From NCBI RefSeq assembly GCF_030272615.1, contig NC_081405.1:570029095-570087094 (forward strand): 58,000 nucleotides of DNA, given 5' to 3'. A program made the translations under genes and the position numbers. The DNA comes from Cryptomeria japonica (lineage: Eukaryota; Streptophyta; Pinopsida; Cupressales; Cupressaceae). This document shows positions 22,901 to 34,085 of this stretch, piece by piece (position 1 is the first letter of the stretch; each line of letters starts with the position of its first letter). Under the pieces are notes generated by a model, which was not told the origin of the DNA, made no database searches, and was given only the letters and a program-made list of their open reading frames with translations.

Positions 22901-23229
22901 TCTTATATTTCCCATGAATTTATAACCTCTTTTCTCTTCAACTTTGTCTTGCTTGGTTCTCCACTATGAAATAATTACCCAATGTCTCAACTTTTCTTTC
23001 CTATCATATTTTGCAATGTTCATGGGAACAAAGTGAAGAATATAATTTAAACTAAATTTAAAATACAATTTAAGCTAGATGTATACAAAAAATTAAAAAA
23101 ATGTTAATCTGTAAAAAAAATAGCAATGATTAAAATCTTTTTTTAACCTTAAACAAAAACATGAATTTATAGAAACTTAGCATCAAATATTAAACATTTC
23201 TCTTAAGGATGCTAGCATGAAGCATATAC
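22901..23229. other. AT-rich spacer left of element C
   Basis: No gene or repeat is seen. It joins, through the ATCCT insertion site of C, to the sequence at 44110 on the other side. Confidence 0.5.
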
Positions 23230-23234
23230 ATCCT
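23230..23234. repeat. Target site duplication ATCCT, left copy (element C)
   Basis: ATCCT precedes the 5' LTR of C and recurs at 44105-44109 after its 3' LTR, about 20.9 kb away. This links the two halves of C across the D insertion. Confidence 0.85.
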
Positions 23235-23844
23235 CATTGGCAATAAACACTCAATTGGTTGGTTTCACTATGTTGTCATTGATGGAAACATGGTATCTTG
23301 TTACGGCTTCATGTTTTGGTTCAGTTGTGTACTGGGAGGCACTTCATAGACACTTTACTGACAATGGTACCATCATCGGCACTAGCAGGAAGGAAGGATT
23401 TCTTTGGTTACCGACAATGTAGGTCAACATGGTTTAGAATAAGGGTATTAGTATTGGAGGCTGACATCTCTTGGATTCAACATTTACAATTGTTTTTGAT
23501 ATTCAAGTATTTATTTTATCTAGATGACATGTATATTGTCATTGTAATTATCTTTATAAGCTGACATAAAGAATGACAAATTATATAGGGTATATAGGTT
23601 AGTTGGATTACATCATTTTGATATATGTGGATGATAATAAGTATGTGAATATGGATGGATAGTAGATGCAGAATATATGAGAGAGATTATGTATGAGATT
23701 ATATTTTTTTAAAGGGTTATTCTAGTAAAGGGTTTAGGGTTTCAGACCAGAACAGATAGAGCTTAATCGGAACTGTATTCTAGGTCAAAAGATGCTATCT
23801 TAGTAGTTCACTCATTTCTCTTAATTGTAGTTTGGATTTATATG
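23235..23844 (+). repeat. 5' LTR of element C, first part
   Basis: It begins CATTGGCAAT, aligned with TGTTGGTAAT of the 3' LTR (43194), so the starting TG has decayed to CA. ACTCAATTGGTTGGTTTCAC and many following words match. It is cut at 23844 by element D. Confidence 0.85.
23840..23844. repeat. Target site duplication ATATG, left copy (element D)
   Basis: ATATG precedes the terminal TGTAGATC of D and recurs at 37825-37829. The uninterrupted site is seen in the other LTR of C (GATTTATATGTAGTCAG near 43755). Confidence 0.92.
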
Positions 23845-25226
23845 TGTAGATCAGGAAATTGAGAAAAACATCAAAGCAATATCAAATTAGGAAAATCACA
23901 AAACCTAAAACTACAATGAAAATAATCCTAATCCAATCAATGAAAACATAAAGACAAGATACTCAAATTGCATGAAATCAAAGCAAACCAATGCAGATAT
24001 CTCCTTCATGTGGCTCCATTGTTCTTCTTTCGCCTTCAAATTTGATGTTGATCTCACCTACAAGTGTAAAATACAAGTAGAAAGCAAGTTGAGAAATGAA
24101 ATTTGCAGCATAAGGCTACTCGAAAATGTGATTGATTGATCCTTTGATTGAAGAAACTCATCCAATTTATAGAAAAATTGGAGAGAGGACAAGATTAGCA
24201 TGAAGAGATTTGAAAGGAAATTCAAATCAAGAATGGCAACATTATGACAAATGACAAGTTGCTATGCAAGGAGTATGAATAATTATGACAAATTATGACA
24301 AGTTGCTATGCAAAATGCATGACAAACTATGACAAGATTGAAATAGAAATAGAAATTAGAAATTAGAAGAAATTAGCAAATTAGAAAATTGAGGGAAAAG
24401 ATGAAATAGAAATTAGGTGAATTAATTAATAGGTTTTCATCCATTAATTAATTCATGAAAGAGACCTAGGACTAAATAAATAGATTTATTTAACCTACAA
24501 AGAAGAAGAAAAAGGATTAAATGAACAAATCATAAAACCCTAAAAATAAGAGGACAAGGAATTAGGTCAAGACAATAAGAGATTAATGTAGGTTCGATCA
24601 TGATTCTGATAGACAAAGGACCAATGTTGATAAATGATTAAAATAGGTTGACAAAAATCAATGACAAATTGACCAAGATTGACAAGGAGATCAAATTGAT
24701 AGGCGCCAATTGACGAGGAACAATGACTAATCGATCCAAATTGACATGATTGAAAAGGACGAGGATCTATGATGAATCGATTGCAAAATGACAAGATTGA
24801 CAAGGACAAGGATCAATAATGAATCGATCGCAAAATGACGAGATTGCTAAGGACAAGGATTGATGACGAATCGATCGCAAAATGATGAGATTGCTAAGGA
24901 CAAGGATCGATGACAAATCGATTGCAGAATGATGAGATTGCTAAGGACAAGGATCGATGATGAATCGATCACAAAAATGATGAGATTGACAAGGACAAGG
25001 ATCGATGAAAAATTGATCACAAAATGACAAGATTGCTATCGACAAGACGTAATTCAAAAGAGAGAAAAATGAAGAATGTAGAAGAAGGACTCGATGCTCA
25101 CAAATGATAAAGACCAAGTGCACAACATAGAAGAAATGTTAATGTGATGCAAGAACCCTAAAATAAGGCAATGCACAAATGTTAAAGTATGACTCCGCAA
25201 GCATTGACCATTTTTAGACGTCTACA
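23845..25226 (-). repeat. 3' LTR of element D
   Basis: It is bounded by TGTAGA...TCTACA inverted ends and matches 36443-37824. It contains the 47-bp repeat array (24755-25045). On the minus strand TCTATAAATTGG near 24160-24175 is the probable LTR TATA box. Confidence 0.95.
24755..25045 (-). repeat. 47-bp tandem repeat array in the D 3' LTR
   Basis: Six units start AAGGAC at 24755, 24802, 24849, 24896, 24943 and 24991 (one 48-bp step). Each carries GATGACGAATCGATCGCAAA or a variant, with a palindromic ATCGAT core, and GAGATTGCTA. In LTR orientation the array lies upstream of the TATA box, within U3, where enhancer repeats are usually found. Confidence 0.9.
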
Positions 25227-25240
25227 TTTTGCCCCTCTTT
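25227..25240 (-). promoter_or_regulatory. Polypurine tract of element D
   Basis: On the minus strand AAAGAGGGGCAAAA sits directly against the 3' LTR, nearly identical to that of element A. Confidence 0.88.
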
Positions 25241-25510
25241 GAGACAATGCGATTCTAAGCGTTGTTTCAAAGAACAATAATGAAAATGCCCCAGACAATA
25301 GCAATGACATATGCATGCCCCCTCGAGGAATTGGCTGAAAAAATCTAGAAAAGAGGCCAAGTGATCGATAAGAATGGCAGAAGATGACAGGTTTGAACGG
25401 ATCAAAAATCGGAGGTTGGATGCACAAAGGACAAGTAGTGGAAGGCGCAAAAGATCACAACCATCATAAGATGGAGAGCATGCATGTCCATCTAGATACT
25501 GACAAAAACC

Positions 25511-25518
25511 TATATAAG
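25511..25518 (+). promoter_or_regulatory. TATA box of the element D antisense gene
   Basis: TATATAAG in the context CCTATATAAGAGACAAGG, followed about 25 bases later by TTCATTTGC. It points into the PMD gene, about 575 bases upstream of its first ATG and 285 bases from the LTR edge. The equivalent element in A lies at 16231-16240 (-). Confidence 0.6.
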
Positions 25519-26087
25519 AGACAAGGAGAATGAAAAGAGTTCATTTGCACTAGCCAAAGTGGAGGAGTTGTTGCTCAGGAAAAGGACCCTTGCAGAGAGA
25601 TGGCAAACATTCCAATGGCAGATCACCGTGGGGAACGTGTACGCACCTACAGATGATCGGACAACGCAGGAGCAGTGGTACGTAGCTCAAAAACCCATAT
25701 GGTCAATTTCATGCATTTTTCTTGATTCCGGGACATTACGGGGCCCACAGGGGAGGGAAAAAGGGAGACCTGTGCCTATGTAAATAGGTTTTGTGCCTGT
25801 GTAAGGTACACAAGCATAGCTTGATGCTACACAGGTGCAAGACAGGGTACACAGGCGCAATTGTACACTGAGGACACTAATTTGACCGAAATCAGTGCAT
25901 AGATGATCCCAAAAAGAGGGATAAGGGTAGGATAGGTCAAAATAGATAAGAAAAACCCTGATTGGTGCATGAAACAAGGAAATGTAGCCCTTAGGAGAAA
26001 GCCCTAAAACTGACAAATTATGCCCCAATTGTGATGTAGAGTCGATAGTATCGATTGATCGCACGGGAGAACAGACCCGACTACTTC
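25519..26087 (+). other. Leader region of the D antisense gene
   Basis: No conserved protein is seen. A stretch at 25559-25783 is open but does not resemble the corresponding part of A. Degenerate repeats of a word like GTGCCTGTGTAAGG / GGTACACAGGCGC cluster at 25765-25870. A leader intron is possible, with a donor-like GGTACGTAG at 25678. Confidence 0.35.
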
Positions 26088-27884
26088 ATGTTGCGACACA
26101 AACTCAGGAGTACGAACAAAGATACCTTAGCAAGACTTAGATTATACTATATTACAGACATGCCCAAGATTAGGGCAAACACAGGACTTCTCACCGCATT
26201 GGCCGAGCGATGGCATTCAAAGACTTCCTCTTTTCATCTTTCGACTGGAGAGGCAACTATGACACTAGAGGATGTGTGGTGTATCCTCCGCATTCTGATT
26301 CATGGGGAGATGGTGGTGTATGACCCAGTGACAAGGAGAGATTCTTTGTGTAGATTATTCAAGTGCGACGCAGATGACCTTGATATCATAGAGAGGGAGA
26401 TCCGCTGGGAGACCATGGCAGTAGAGTATGATTAGCGATATGTGGTGATAGCAGTGGTTATGGCATGCCTGTTAGCAGGTGACAGATGATGACATGGATT
26501 CCCTATTGGATATGGAAGAGTGCTAGAGTGGATGGTGACAGAGGGGACTATATATGCATGGGGACCATGTGTACTTGCCATGCTATATTTTCAGTTGCAT
26601 CAGATAGCATATCAGAGGGTACAGACTTTGAGTTGTGGGGTCACACTGTTACAGGTATGGGCATTTGAGCACATAGCCATATGTCGGCCAATTGCAGAGA
26701 GACAGGTAGTACCATAGTGACCATATGTATACTGCTATGGGGGAACACTGAGATAGGGTCCATTAGGATATATATTGTATTGGCAACATGAGCTAGACAA
26801 GTTGAGAGATTTCACATGGAGATCATATCATGATTGCCCTGGATGGTTAGATGATGGCGATGAGCTACCATATTGCAGATAGGAGAGATACCTGATTGGA
26901 TGTCCAGTGAATCACTAGAGAGTGATTGAGATGTATCTGCCAGAGAGAGTCAGATGACAGTTTGGAGAGACGTAGGATGTACCGATAGGGATTGCACACT
27001 TTGCCCGATCTCACAGAGAGACGAGTCAGTGGGGGAGGATGATTTAGCCACACATAGCATATACTGACTTCACACAACTACAACAGAGATAGTGGGATTG
27101 GAGATCAGATGTTGCAGATGCTGGGATGATAGAGGAGTATGAGCGATGGTTTGCACGATGACAGCCAGTGCCATTGACGGATCTTGATATTCCAATACCT
27201 AGGAGACAAGAGGACTTCGCACTCGCTGGAGAGGAGGACGGAGATGAGGATGAGGGGGATGAGGAGAGAGATGATGAGGATGAGGGGGATGTTGAGGATG
27301 AGGAGGATGAGGATGAGGGGGATGAGGATGAGACTGAGGAGGACGATGGGGATGAGGAGAGTCCTAGGTGTATGCAGAGAGATGAGCCAGATCCAATAGA
27401 TCATGAGTCATTGCAGGATATACCCATAGGGCAGGAGACAGCTAGCATAGAGGAGAAGGAGATATGCAGGGCCACCATAGTGAGTTAGCATGATCGCATT
27501 GCTACATTGGAGAGACAAAATGTCATCTTGAGGAAAGAGATAACCAGGCTGACAGAGGCTCAAGATACAGCGATAGCCCAGGCACAACAAGAAGAGCAGA
27601 GAGTGACCGAGTATGTTGGGTCGATTAGGGATGCTAGTGCACGTGAGATGGCACAGATGTTATTAGAGGCAGGAGATGAGATGCGCCATTTGAGGACTCT
27701 ATATGAGAGTGAAGTTCCACTAGAGCAGAGAGCAGCATCATATCGGTCACGATCGAGGATAGAGAGTAGGCCATGCTCTCAGAGGTCAGTGAGCAGCATG
27801 GGGGTGAGTGGACCTAGGAGACCACCACAGCCAGGACCAGGGACAAGAGGGGCTTCATCCTTGAGACATAGCAGGGATGAGTAG
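26088..27884 (+). pseudogene. Element D antisense gene: plant mobile domain protein
   Basis: From ATG 26088 to TAG 27882-27884 one frame runs 598 codons without any frameshift, broken only by about fourteen TAG/TGA stops. The PMD spans roughly 26130-27150. It contains LLTALAERWHSKTSSFHLST, then TLEDVWCILRILIHG, YAWGPCVLAMLYFQLHQIAY, LSCGVTLLQVWAFEHI and VIEMYLPERVR-QFGE. An acidic Glu/Asp/Gly tract follows (27225-27360), then a coiled coil (27505-27720) and a Ser/Arg/Pro-rich tail. It lies opposite to gag-pol, after integrase. The A copy has the same order of parts. Antisense extra genes are known in some Tat elements (for example maize Grande); whether PMD is known there cannot be checked here. 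Confidence 0.82.
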
Positions 27885-29159
27885 GACAGAGGGAGCACCC
27901 AGTGACAGAGGCACGTGCTCCTTATGACAGACACATATATAGTTTAACATTATGTACTCAGCTTGTGGGCCATACTTAGGATAGATAGTCCAATTTTGTA
28001 CTCCAATATTGTTTTGATATATGATATGTTATGTAGCTATATGATGGGATGTAATGTGTTATGGCTTATGTGTACGTTCCATGTATGGATGTCTTATGCA
28101 CTATCTATGTACTATCTTTGGAACATGTATGAATGTTGTTTATGTTTTTAGATGCATTTATGAAAATGGATAAAATGCTTTTGTATAGACTTGATATAAT
28201 GCAAATGTACTAATCAATGAATGCAAGATGCAACTTATGTTTCTGGAGATCGGAGAACTAGACCGAACGGACTACCCAGACTGATAGAAGAAATGTTAGT
28301 AAGAAGAAATTAGACAGAGGACAGTTAGAGATAAAGGAAAACTTGCTTTCACAAATGCACATAAGTAGGTAAGAACCTTTATTTATTGTAGCAAAGCGGA
28401 TGCAGAGCATCATGGCATTGAAGGCCAGAGTTGGAACACAACCCTTTTTGCAAAAGACAGACACATCGCACACAAGGAATGAGTGAAGCATACTAGGGTG
28501 CATACATCAAGGGTCAGGGTATGTGCGGCATTCACAAAGCGAACGTACTTATCACAGACACCCAATGATATAGTTTCCCCAGTTTGTGACAAACATTCCA
28601 CAAACAACAAACACAACAAAAAAAGGAAAGAGACCATGAAACATCCCAGTCACTCTAAATCACATAGTGACATCATCGAGAAACATAGGAACATGATCGA
28701 AGCCAAAGATAAATTGGTAAAAAGATAAGATGCACAAATTCAACCAAGTCAAACAAACAGTCTGATCGTCACTGTCAAAAGTGGAAAACAAGAATGATCA
28801 TGCTGTCTAGTTTCAGGGAATGCAGTACCTCGTCTAAGACAGGACACGGTTTGGTTTCAAGTATAGCACACCCTGTATAAGACCCATGGTAATAGTGACA
28901 AGGACAAATGATATGGATGTTGATTGATGGACATGACAATTTTGATCAATTTGAATGCCTGGTTTGATTGAAAAGTTCATCTATTATTGCATGATTTCAT
29001 TGAAGCACAATGTTGGATTGGTTGTCGATGGATGTATGCTCAGCGATCCGTCTATGCATAGAGGGGACCATTTATTGACAAAATGCAAAATGCCAAAGAA
29101 ATTGTTTTTGGATTTTGATATTTTCACTTTGTAGGAATTTTGAGTTTTTTAGAATTTTT
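27885..29159 (-). other. Conserved non-coding segment of element D
   Basis: In element orientation it includes the single module (28685-28884) homologous to the duplicated module in A. It also includes the GGGTGTCTGTGATAAG block (28440-28570) homologous to A 13003-13130. No frame is shared between A and D on either strand, so the conservation is unlikely to be coding. Confidence 0.6.
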
Positions 29160-29310
29160 TTGTTCTTTTTTCAGGACTTTATTTGACTTTTTAGGGATTT
29201 TTATCAGGACATTTTATGATTTTTAGAGATTTTTTTCAGGACATTTTATGATTTTTAGGGATTTTTTTAGGACATTTTATGATTTTTAGGGATTTTTTCA
29301 GGACATTTTA
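29160..29310 (-). repeat. Degenerate 34-bp tandem repeat in element D
   Basis: Plus-strand units of GGACATTTTATGATTTTTAG followed by GGATTTTTTCA recur about four times. The reverse complement carries AAAAATCATAAAATGTCCTG, the same word found in the A-rich tracts of element A. Confidence 0.75.
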
Positions 29311-29828
29311 TGATGATAAAGCTCCAGCCCGCACATAGCAATAACTCCAGTAATTGATCATGACAAGGGGCATGCACCCAATGAAATTTTGAAAGACATA
29401 TACAACGACTAGGACCAAAACATATGCACAAGGACTGGAAACCTGATTATGCAAGACAATGATGTTGACCAATCATGGGCCTAGAACAGAACATTGGGTC
29501 AGGGCAAGGATAATCATGATAAACCTGTGGGGGGACAGTACAGTTAGGAGTCATGATAGATAACAGAGCAATAGTCTTTTACACATGGCATTTGTTTGCC
29601 AGGTTTTCACCATGGTACTTTCCCAAAGCAGCTGTTTGCTAGGTTTTCACTAGAGGGCAAATTTTTTTTCTTTAATTTTGTTCTTTTCAAATTTTCACTT
29701 GTTATTTGATTTTTTTGTATTTTTTTTTTCAGCTTTTTGATTTTTTTGTATTTTTTTATTTTTTTCAGCCTTTTGATCTTTTTTTGTATTTTTTTCAAGA
29801 TCATATTTGAAGAACTGCTAATAGAAAA
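29311..29828 (-). other. Element D spacer after pol
   Basis: There is no gene. A T-rich simple tract with TTTTTGTATTTTTTTCAG words fills 29655-29805, and the rest shows no structure I recognise. Confidence 0.5.
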
Positions 29829-31040
29829 CTATGTCCAGTACTTTCGAAGGTGCATGCTATTTACAAGATCGGATAGAGGTTCACTATTTGGGGTTGCAAG
29901 CTGATATGCCCCCGAGCCATAGGCTGTAGTAACTATGAAAGGTCCAACCCAATTAGGCTCAAACTTTCCTTTGATGATGTCAGTAGATTATGTATTCTTT
30001 GGGTTCGCCTTGAGGACCAAATCTCCCACTTTGAAGTGTCGCCCTTTGACCTTCTTATTGTAAGAGCGACGGAGATGGTTTTGATATGCTTGCAAATGTG
30101 TCAGGGCTATCTGACGTTTCTCATCTAACATCTCAAGCTGATGTGACTGAGAGACTCTATGTGTCTCATCATCAATCAAATGTTGCAGCAAAACATGCAA
30201 AGAGGGAATTTCCACCTCTAAGGGTAAAATGGCTTCCGCACCATGCACCAAGGAATAAGGTGTTGCGCCAGTAGGTGTGCAGATGGAAGTGCGATAAGCC
30301 CATAGTGCTGGATTCAACCATACATGCCAATCTTGACCAGTGTCATTGACAACCTTTTTCAGGATCTTAGTGATGGTTTTATTTGATGCTTCAGCTTGAC
30401 CATTACTTTGTGGATAGTAAGGACTGGAGAAACAGTGTTGGATGCGAAACTTTTCATAGAGTTCCTTGACATCTTTATTTTTGAATGGACAGCCATTATC
30501 TGTGACAATTGCAAGGGGAACCCCATATCTGCATATGATATAATTCAGTAGAAACTTTGAAATTTGAACACTAGTGATATAGGTCATGGGGATAGCTTCG
30601 ATCCATTTTGTAAAGTATTTTGTGGCTGTGATGATGAATTTGTGTCCATTTGCCGATGTCGGGTGAATCTTGCCAATAAGATCCAATCCCCATTGAGAAA
30701 AAGGCCACGAAGATATGACAGAATGAAGTTCTTGGGCTAGCACATGAATGTAATCTCCGTGTATTTGACATTTGTAGCATTTCTTGACAAAATCATGAGC
30801 ATCCTTTTCCATAGTGGGCCAATAATATCCAACATGAACCAATGTTTTAGCTAGACTCAGACCATTGAAATGGCCCCCACATATACCATCATGAACCTCA
30901 CGTAAAGTCGCTTGTGCCTCGTCAGAATCCAAACACCTGAGGAGGGTGTGGTCAAAAGAACGATGGTAAAGGGTGTCTGTGATGATGACATATTTGGCAG
31001 TTTGGCATATGAAGGCTCGGCGTTGGTTAGAGGAAAGGTT
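29829..31040 (-). pseudogene. Element D integrase (end of pol)
   Basis: It lies in a 602-codon open stretch (29988-31796) and continues, after a few in-frame or near-frame stops, to GKFEPNWVGPF and MHLRKYWT with TAG at 29829-29831. Within the 602 residues the zinc-binding His302, His309, Cys340 and Cys343 are present. The catalytic triad is Asp372, Asp433 and Glu469. The last two are 35 residues apart, the standard D,D(35)E spacing. No chromodomain is seen. This is the best preserved enzyme domain in the window, in a gene that is broken elsewhere. Confidence 0.9.
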
Positions 31041-31179
31041 AGGTGGTAAGGCTTGGGATTTCAAATACCTATAGATGTCATTGTAACATGGGGAATTAGG
31101 ACCAACAAGAACACACATCACATCTGCTGTCAAAATTTCAAAAGAAGGGACAAGCAACTGTTCGACCAAAAATTCACAT

Positions 31180-31600
31180 CTGTCCATATTGTGGGGCATA
31201 TTTAACATGGAAGCAATAGTTGCCATAGCATCTGCTGACTTGTTTTGTATTCTTGGAACTTGACTGAAATGGATATCAGTAAATTTTGTCTTGAAGAAAT
31301 CCACCATATGCTTGTAGGGAAGAAGCTTTTCATCCTTCGTTTCATAGTCATCATTCACTTGATGGATGACTAACTGGGAATCTCCATAGACTTGCAAATG
31401 TGTAATGTTCCATTGGATGGCTACTCGGAGTCCTGTGACCAAAGCTTCGTATTCTACAATATTATTGGTGCAATGGAAAGTTATTCTATAGGATTTGGGA
31501 ATAGCATCACCTTGAGGGGTTACAAAAAAAATACCTACTCCTGACCCGAATTTGGTATGGGATCCATCAAAATATAATTTCCATTCATTAGAAGATGTGA
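31180..31600 (-). pseudogene. Element D second (active-type) RNase H
   Basis: This is part of the same 602-codon open stretch, residues about 71-205. LYFDGSHTKFGSG carries the first acidic residue (Asp77), NIVEYEALVTGL the Glu115, VYGDSQLVIHQ the Asp139 and NKSADAMAT the Asp189. This is the RVT_3-type fold that Tat elements acquired in addition to the original retroviral-type domain. All four acidic positions are kept. Confidence 0.88.
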
Positions 31601-32194
31601 CAGCAAAGACTGATTCATCTAGAAAATTAGTCAACATTGGATGATCATCATGAATAGGTGCCTCTGCAAGTTGATCCACTATGATTTGTCCTTTTATTGC
31701 CTTTCTCTCAATGTACTCAATATCAAACTTACTTAGGATCATAATCCACTTTGCCAGGTGACCTGTCAAAGCTGCCCTGCTAAGCAAGTATTTCAAGGAT
31801 CAATTTTTGCAACTAGCAATGTCTGATGATTTAACATATAGTGTCGAAGCTTCTGTGTTGCAAATACCACTGCTAAATATGCCCGTTCAATAGTTGAATA
31901 ATTTAGTTCATAGCCCACTAGTGTTCGACTAATATAACAAATAGCCCGTTCTTTTCCCTTCTCATCCTATTGGGCTAAGAGAACTCCCAGTGCCGTTTCA
32001 GTTGCAGAGATATACAATATGAATGGCTTCCCTACTATAGGAGGCATTAGAATAGGTGGTGACAGCAAATAATCCTTGAGAGTTTGAAATGTTGATTGAC
32101 ATTGCTCAGTCAATTTAAAAGTGACACATTTATGCAATAAATGCTAGAAGGGATAACATTTGTCTGCCAATTGAGCTATAAACCAAAGGATTGA
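31601..32194 (-). pseudogene. Element D first RNase H (degenerate type)
   Basis: The minus strand reads PFILYISATETALGVLLAQ, then GKERAICYISRTLVGYELNY and KLRHYMLNHQT. The first catalytic Asp of the usual DAS motif is Ser here, as in element A. Stops TAG occur at about 32194, 32150 and 31970. A one-base loss near 31800 shifts into the frame of the following open stretch. Confidence 0.83.
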
Positions 32195-32878
32195 CTATAA
32201 CTTCCCTTTCAGACTTCTTAGTTGACAGAGATTGGAAGGAGGAGGCATATCCATTATTTCTTTAACTTTTCTGGGGTCTACTTCGATGCCTCTATGAGAA
32301 ACAATGTACCCTAATAATTTGTCGGCTGTGACACCAAAGACACATTTCTTTGGGTTGAGTCTGAGCTTATAGGTTTCCATTCGATCAAAGATTGGGCCAA
32401 GGATGGCTAGATGACTATCTCTTGTGATGGATTTGCATAATAGATCATCCACATAGTCTTCCATCAAAGTATGCTTAAAATCATGGAAAATTGTTGTCAT
32501 AGCTCTTTGATATGTTGCTCCAGCATTTGTAAGGCCAAAAGGCATCACATTCTAGTAGTAGGTACCCCAAGCACATGTGAATGCAGTCTTATGTTGATCT
32601 TTGGGAGCAATGCGAATTTGATTATATCTGGAAAAAACATCCATCAATGATAGCATCTCATATCGGCCAGTCATGTCAACTATTATGTCTATATTTGGCA
32701 GTGGAAAGTCATCTTTAGGGCATGCTTTATTAAGATCCCTAAAATTCATACAAATTCTAATGCCCCCAGTTACTTTGCTAACTAGTACCAAATTTGAAAT
32801 CCAATCTGCATAATCAATTGGTCTGATAAAGCCCACATCTAATAATTTTTTGAGTTCTACTTTGACTAAGAGAGCCAC
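32195..32878 (-). pseudogene. Element D reverse transcriptase
   Basis: The reading is in one frame with a TAG at 32549-32551, where the family has Trp (YYWNVMPFGL). Motifs in order are GFIRPIDYADWISNLVLVSK, GGIRICMNFRDLNKACPKDD, FPLPNID, YNQIRIAPKDQHKTAF, MPFGLTNAGATYQRAM and the catalytic EDYVDDLLCKS. After that comes the KCVFGVTADKLLGYIVSHRG segment also seen in A. The domain is complete in length. Confidence 0.92.
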
Positions 32879-33487
32879 CTAGGGATGCATCTTTCTTAGT
32901 TTTTGTTTGACGGGCTTGGCATCTGATTTTAATGGCAAGTGATGAAGGACTAATTCTGGATCAAGTCTGGGCATATCTGCATAAGACCATGCAAAACTGA
33001 TCTTCTTCTCAAGAAAGAAATTGACAAAATCTATCTTTTCTTGTTTTGATAGAGAAGTAGCAAAATGAATGACCTTAGGGTTGTCAGGTGTACCTAAATT
33101 TATCTCTTCGGTCATTTCCACAAGCAATGTTGATTTATCCTGACTTGACGAGGGTATTTCCAATCTTCCACCTTTGGGTGCCTAAGAGAGGTTTTCATCC
33201 ATAGGTACATCTTGTATTTTTACTTTGCCATGGTCAGAGAGTGCCTTACGGTTTTCACTCAAAGACCCATTCTTTTGATTTTTTACTTTTTCTTTTTCTT
33301 TTTCATTTTTATGACTAGAAGATGGAGTTGACTCCCCAAAATATGTTGTGGAATCTAAATCAATAGCAAACCCCACCTTATGATCACCTCGTGGTATGCC
33401 TTCCCGTAGTCCAAGGAATTCTGCAATTGCTTCGTCATTTTGAAAACAATTCAATTTGAGTGGTTTTTGTTGGTCATGTTGGATAAG
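32879..33487 (-). pseudogene. Element D linker between G-patch and reverse transcriptase
   Basis: The same frame as RT continues upstream with two stops (33179-33181 and 32879-32881, both TAG). Residues include a Lys/Glu-rich run near 33290 and the segment KKISFAWSYADMPRLDPELV. This is the usual Ty3/gypsy sequence just ahead of RT, in which the template-primer region FAWSYADMPGLDP is typical. Confidence 0.75.
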
Positions 33488-34085
33488 TTATGGATAGACA
33501 AGGGGTATGTCATCATCGGTTTCAAGGAGAGTTAGGGTTGAGATGGTAAGGATAAGAATGTCTGTGGTATCATTGTTCAAACTGCTCATATCTGATTCGG
33601 AGCTTGGGTCCCAGAATGACTCTATCCAAGCATTAGGACACATTTTGAGAGGGGAAGTTATTTCATGTTTGTCTTCCATGGGCAAATCATCAGGGTCAAG
33701 GAAAACATTTTCAAGGGCATAGGAGCTAGAAGAAAAAGAACTCCACTCGTATTCATTGGAATCAGTTTTAGGTTGGGTATCCTCAGGTGTTGTTTCATCA
33801 TCAGAGTCACGCACCTTTCCACACGTGGTTACTTTGGTAGACGAGCTTCCAATTTGCAATGGTACAAAACCTAACCCTAAAGTTGGATGTCGGATCTTAG
33901 GTATAATAGGTTCTAGTCTTCCTTTCTTATCAAGGCCCAAACCATTGCAGCCATCATATCCCTTTTTCTGCAGTATAGTAAACCCTTTTCCATACAGCTC
34001 CACTGGCAACTTGACAGGTGGTGTATCAGTTTGATCCTTATAAAGATAATCTATTACATCATCATCCAAAATTTCCTTGTTAAGT
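33488..34085 (-). pseudogene. Element D G-patch domain region of pol
   Basis: At nt 33905-33991 the frame reads GKGFTILQKKGYDGCNGLGL followed by DKKGRLEPI. This fits the G-patch consensus (Gly-rich, aromatic, GLG, G...PI); a second GLGF lies shortly after. G-patch domains bind RNA or RNA helicases, and in betaretroviruses one is attached to the C-terminus of the protease. Here too it follows the protease and precedes RT. The rest is Asp/Glu/Ser-rich. The frame differs by one from the protease frame, through a shift at or near the run of seven C (minus strand) around 34107-34120. Confidence 0.8.

Noticed and set aside
24530-24550. Telomere-like CCCTAAA words
   Set aside because: Single AAACCCTAAA words occur here and elsewhere, but never as an array.
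24755-25045. CRISPR-like array
   Set aside because: The units are contiguous 47-bp tandem copies without distinct spacers, in a plant LTR.
24567-25123. Minus-strand repetitive open frames (Ser, Phe, Ile, Asp rich)
   Set aside because: They are produced by the 47-bp tandem array of the D LTR and change with unit number.
27105-27404. Minus-strand Leu/Ile-rich open frame that looks like membrane segments
   Set aside because: It is the mirror of the acidic GAT/GAG-rich tract of the D antisense gene; the hydrophobicity is a codon shadow.
28258-28637. Two overlapping minus-strand Cys-rich open frames in D
   Set aside because: They lie in the conserved non-coding block, but the corresponding sequence in A has stops and shifts in these frames, so the conservation is not at protein level.
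33507-34034. Three plus-strand open frames opposite pol of D
   Set aside because: They are shadows of the Asp/Glu/Ser-rich G-patch region on the minus strand.
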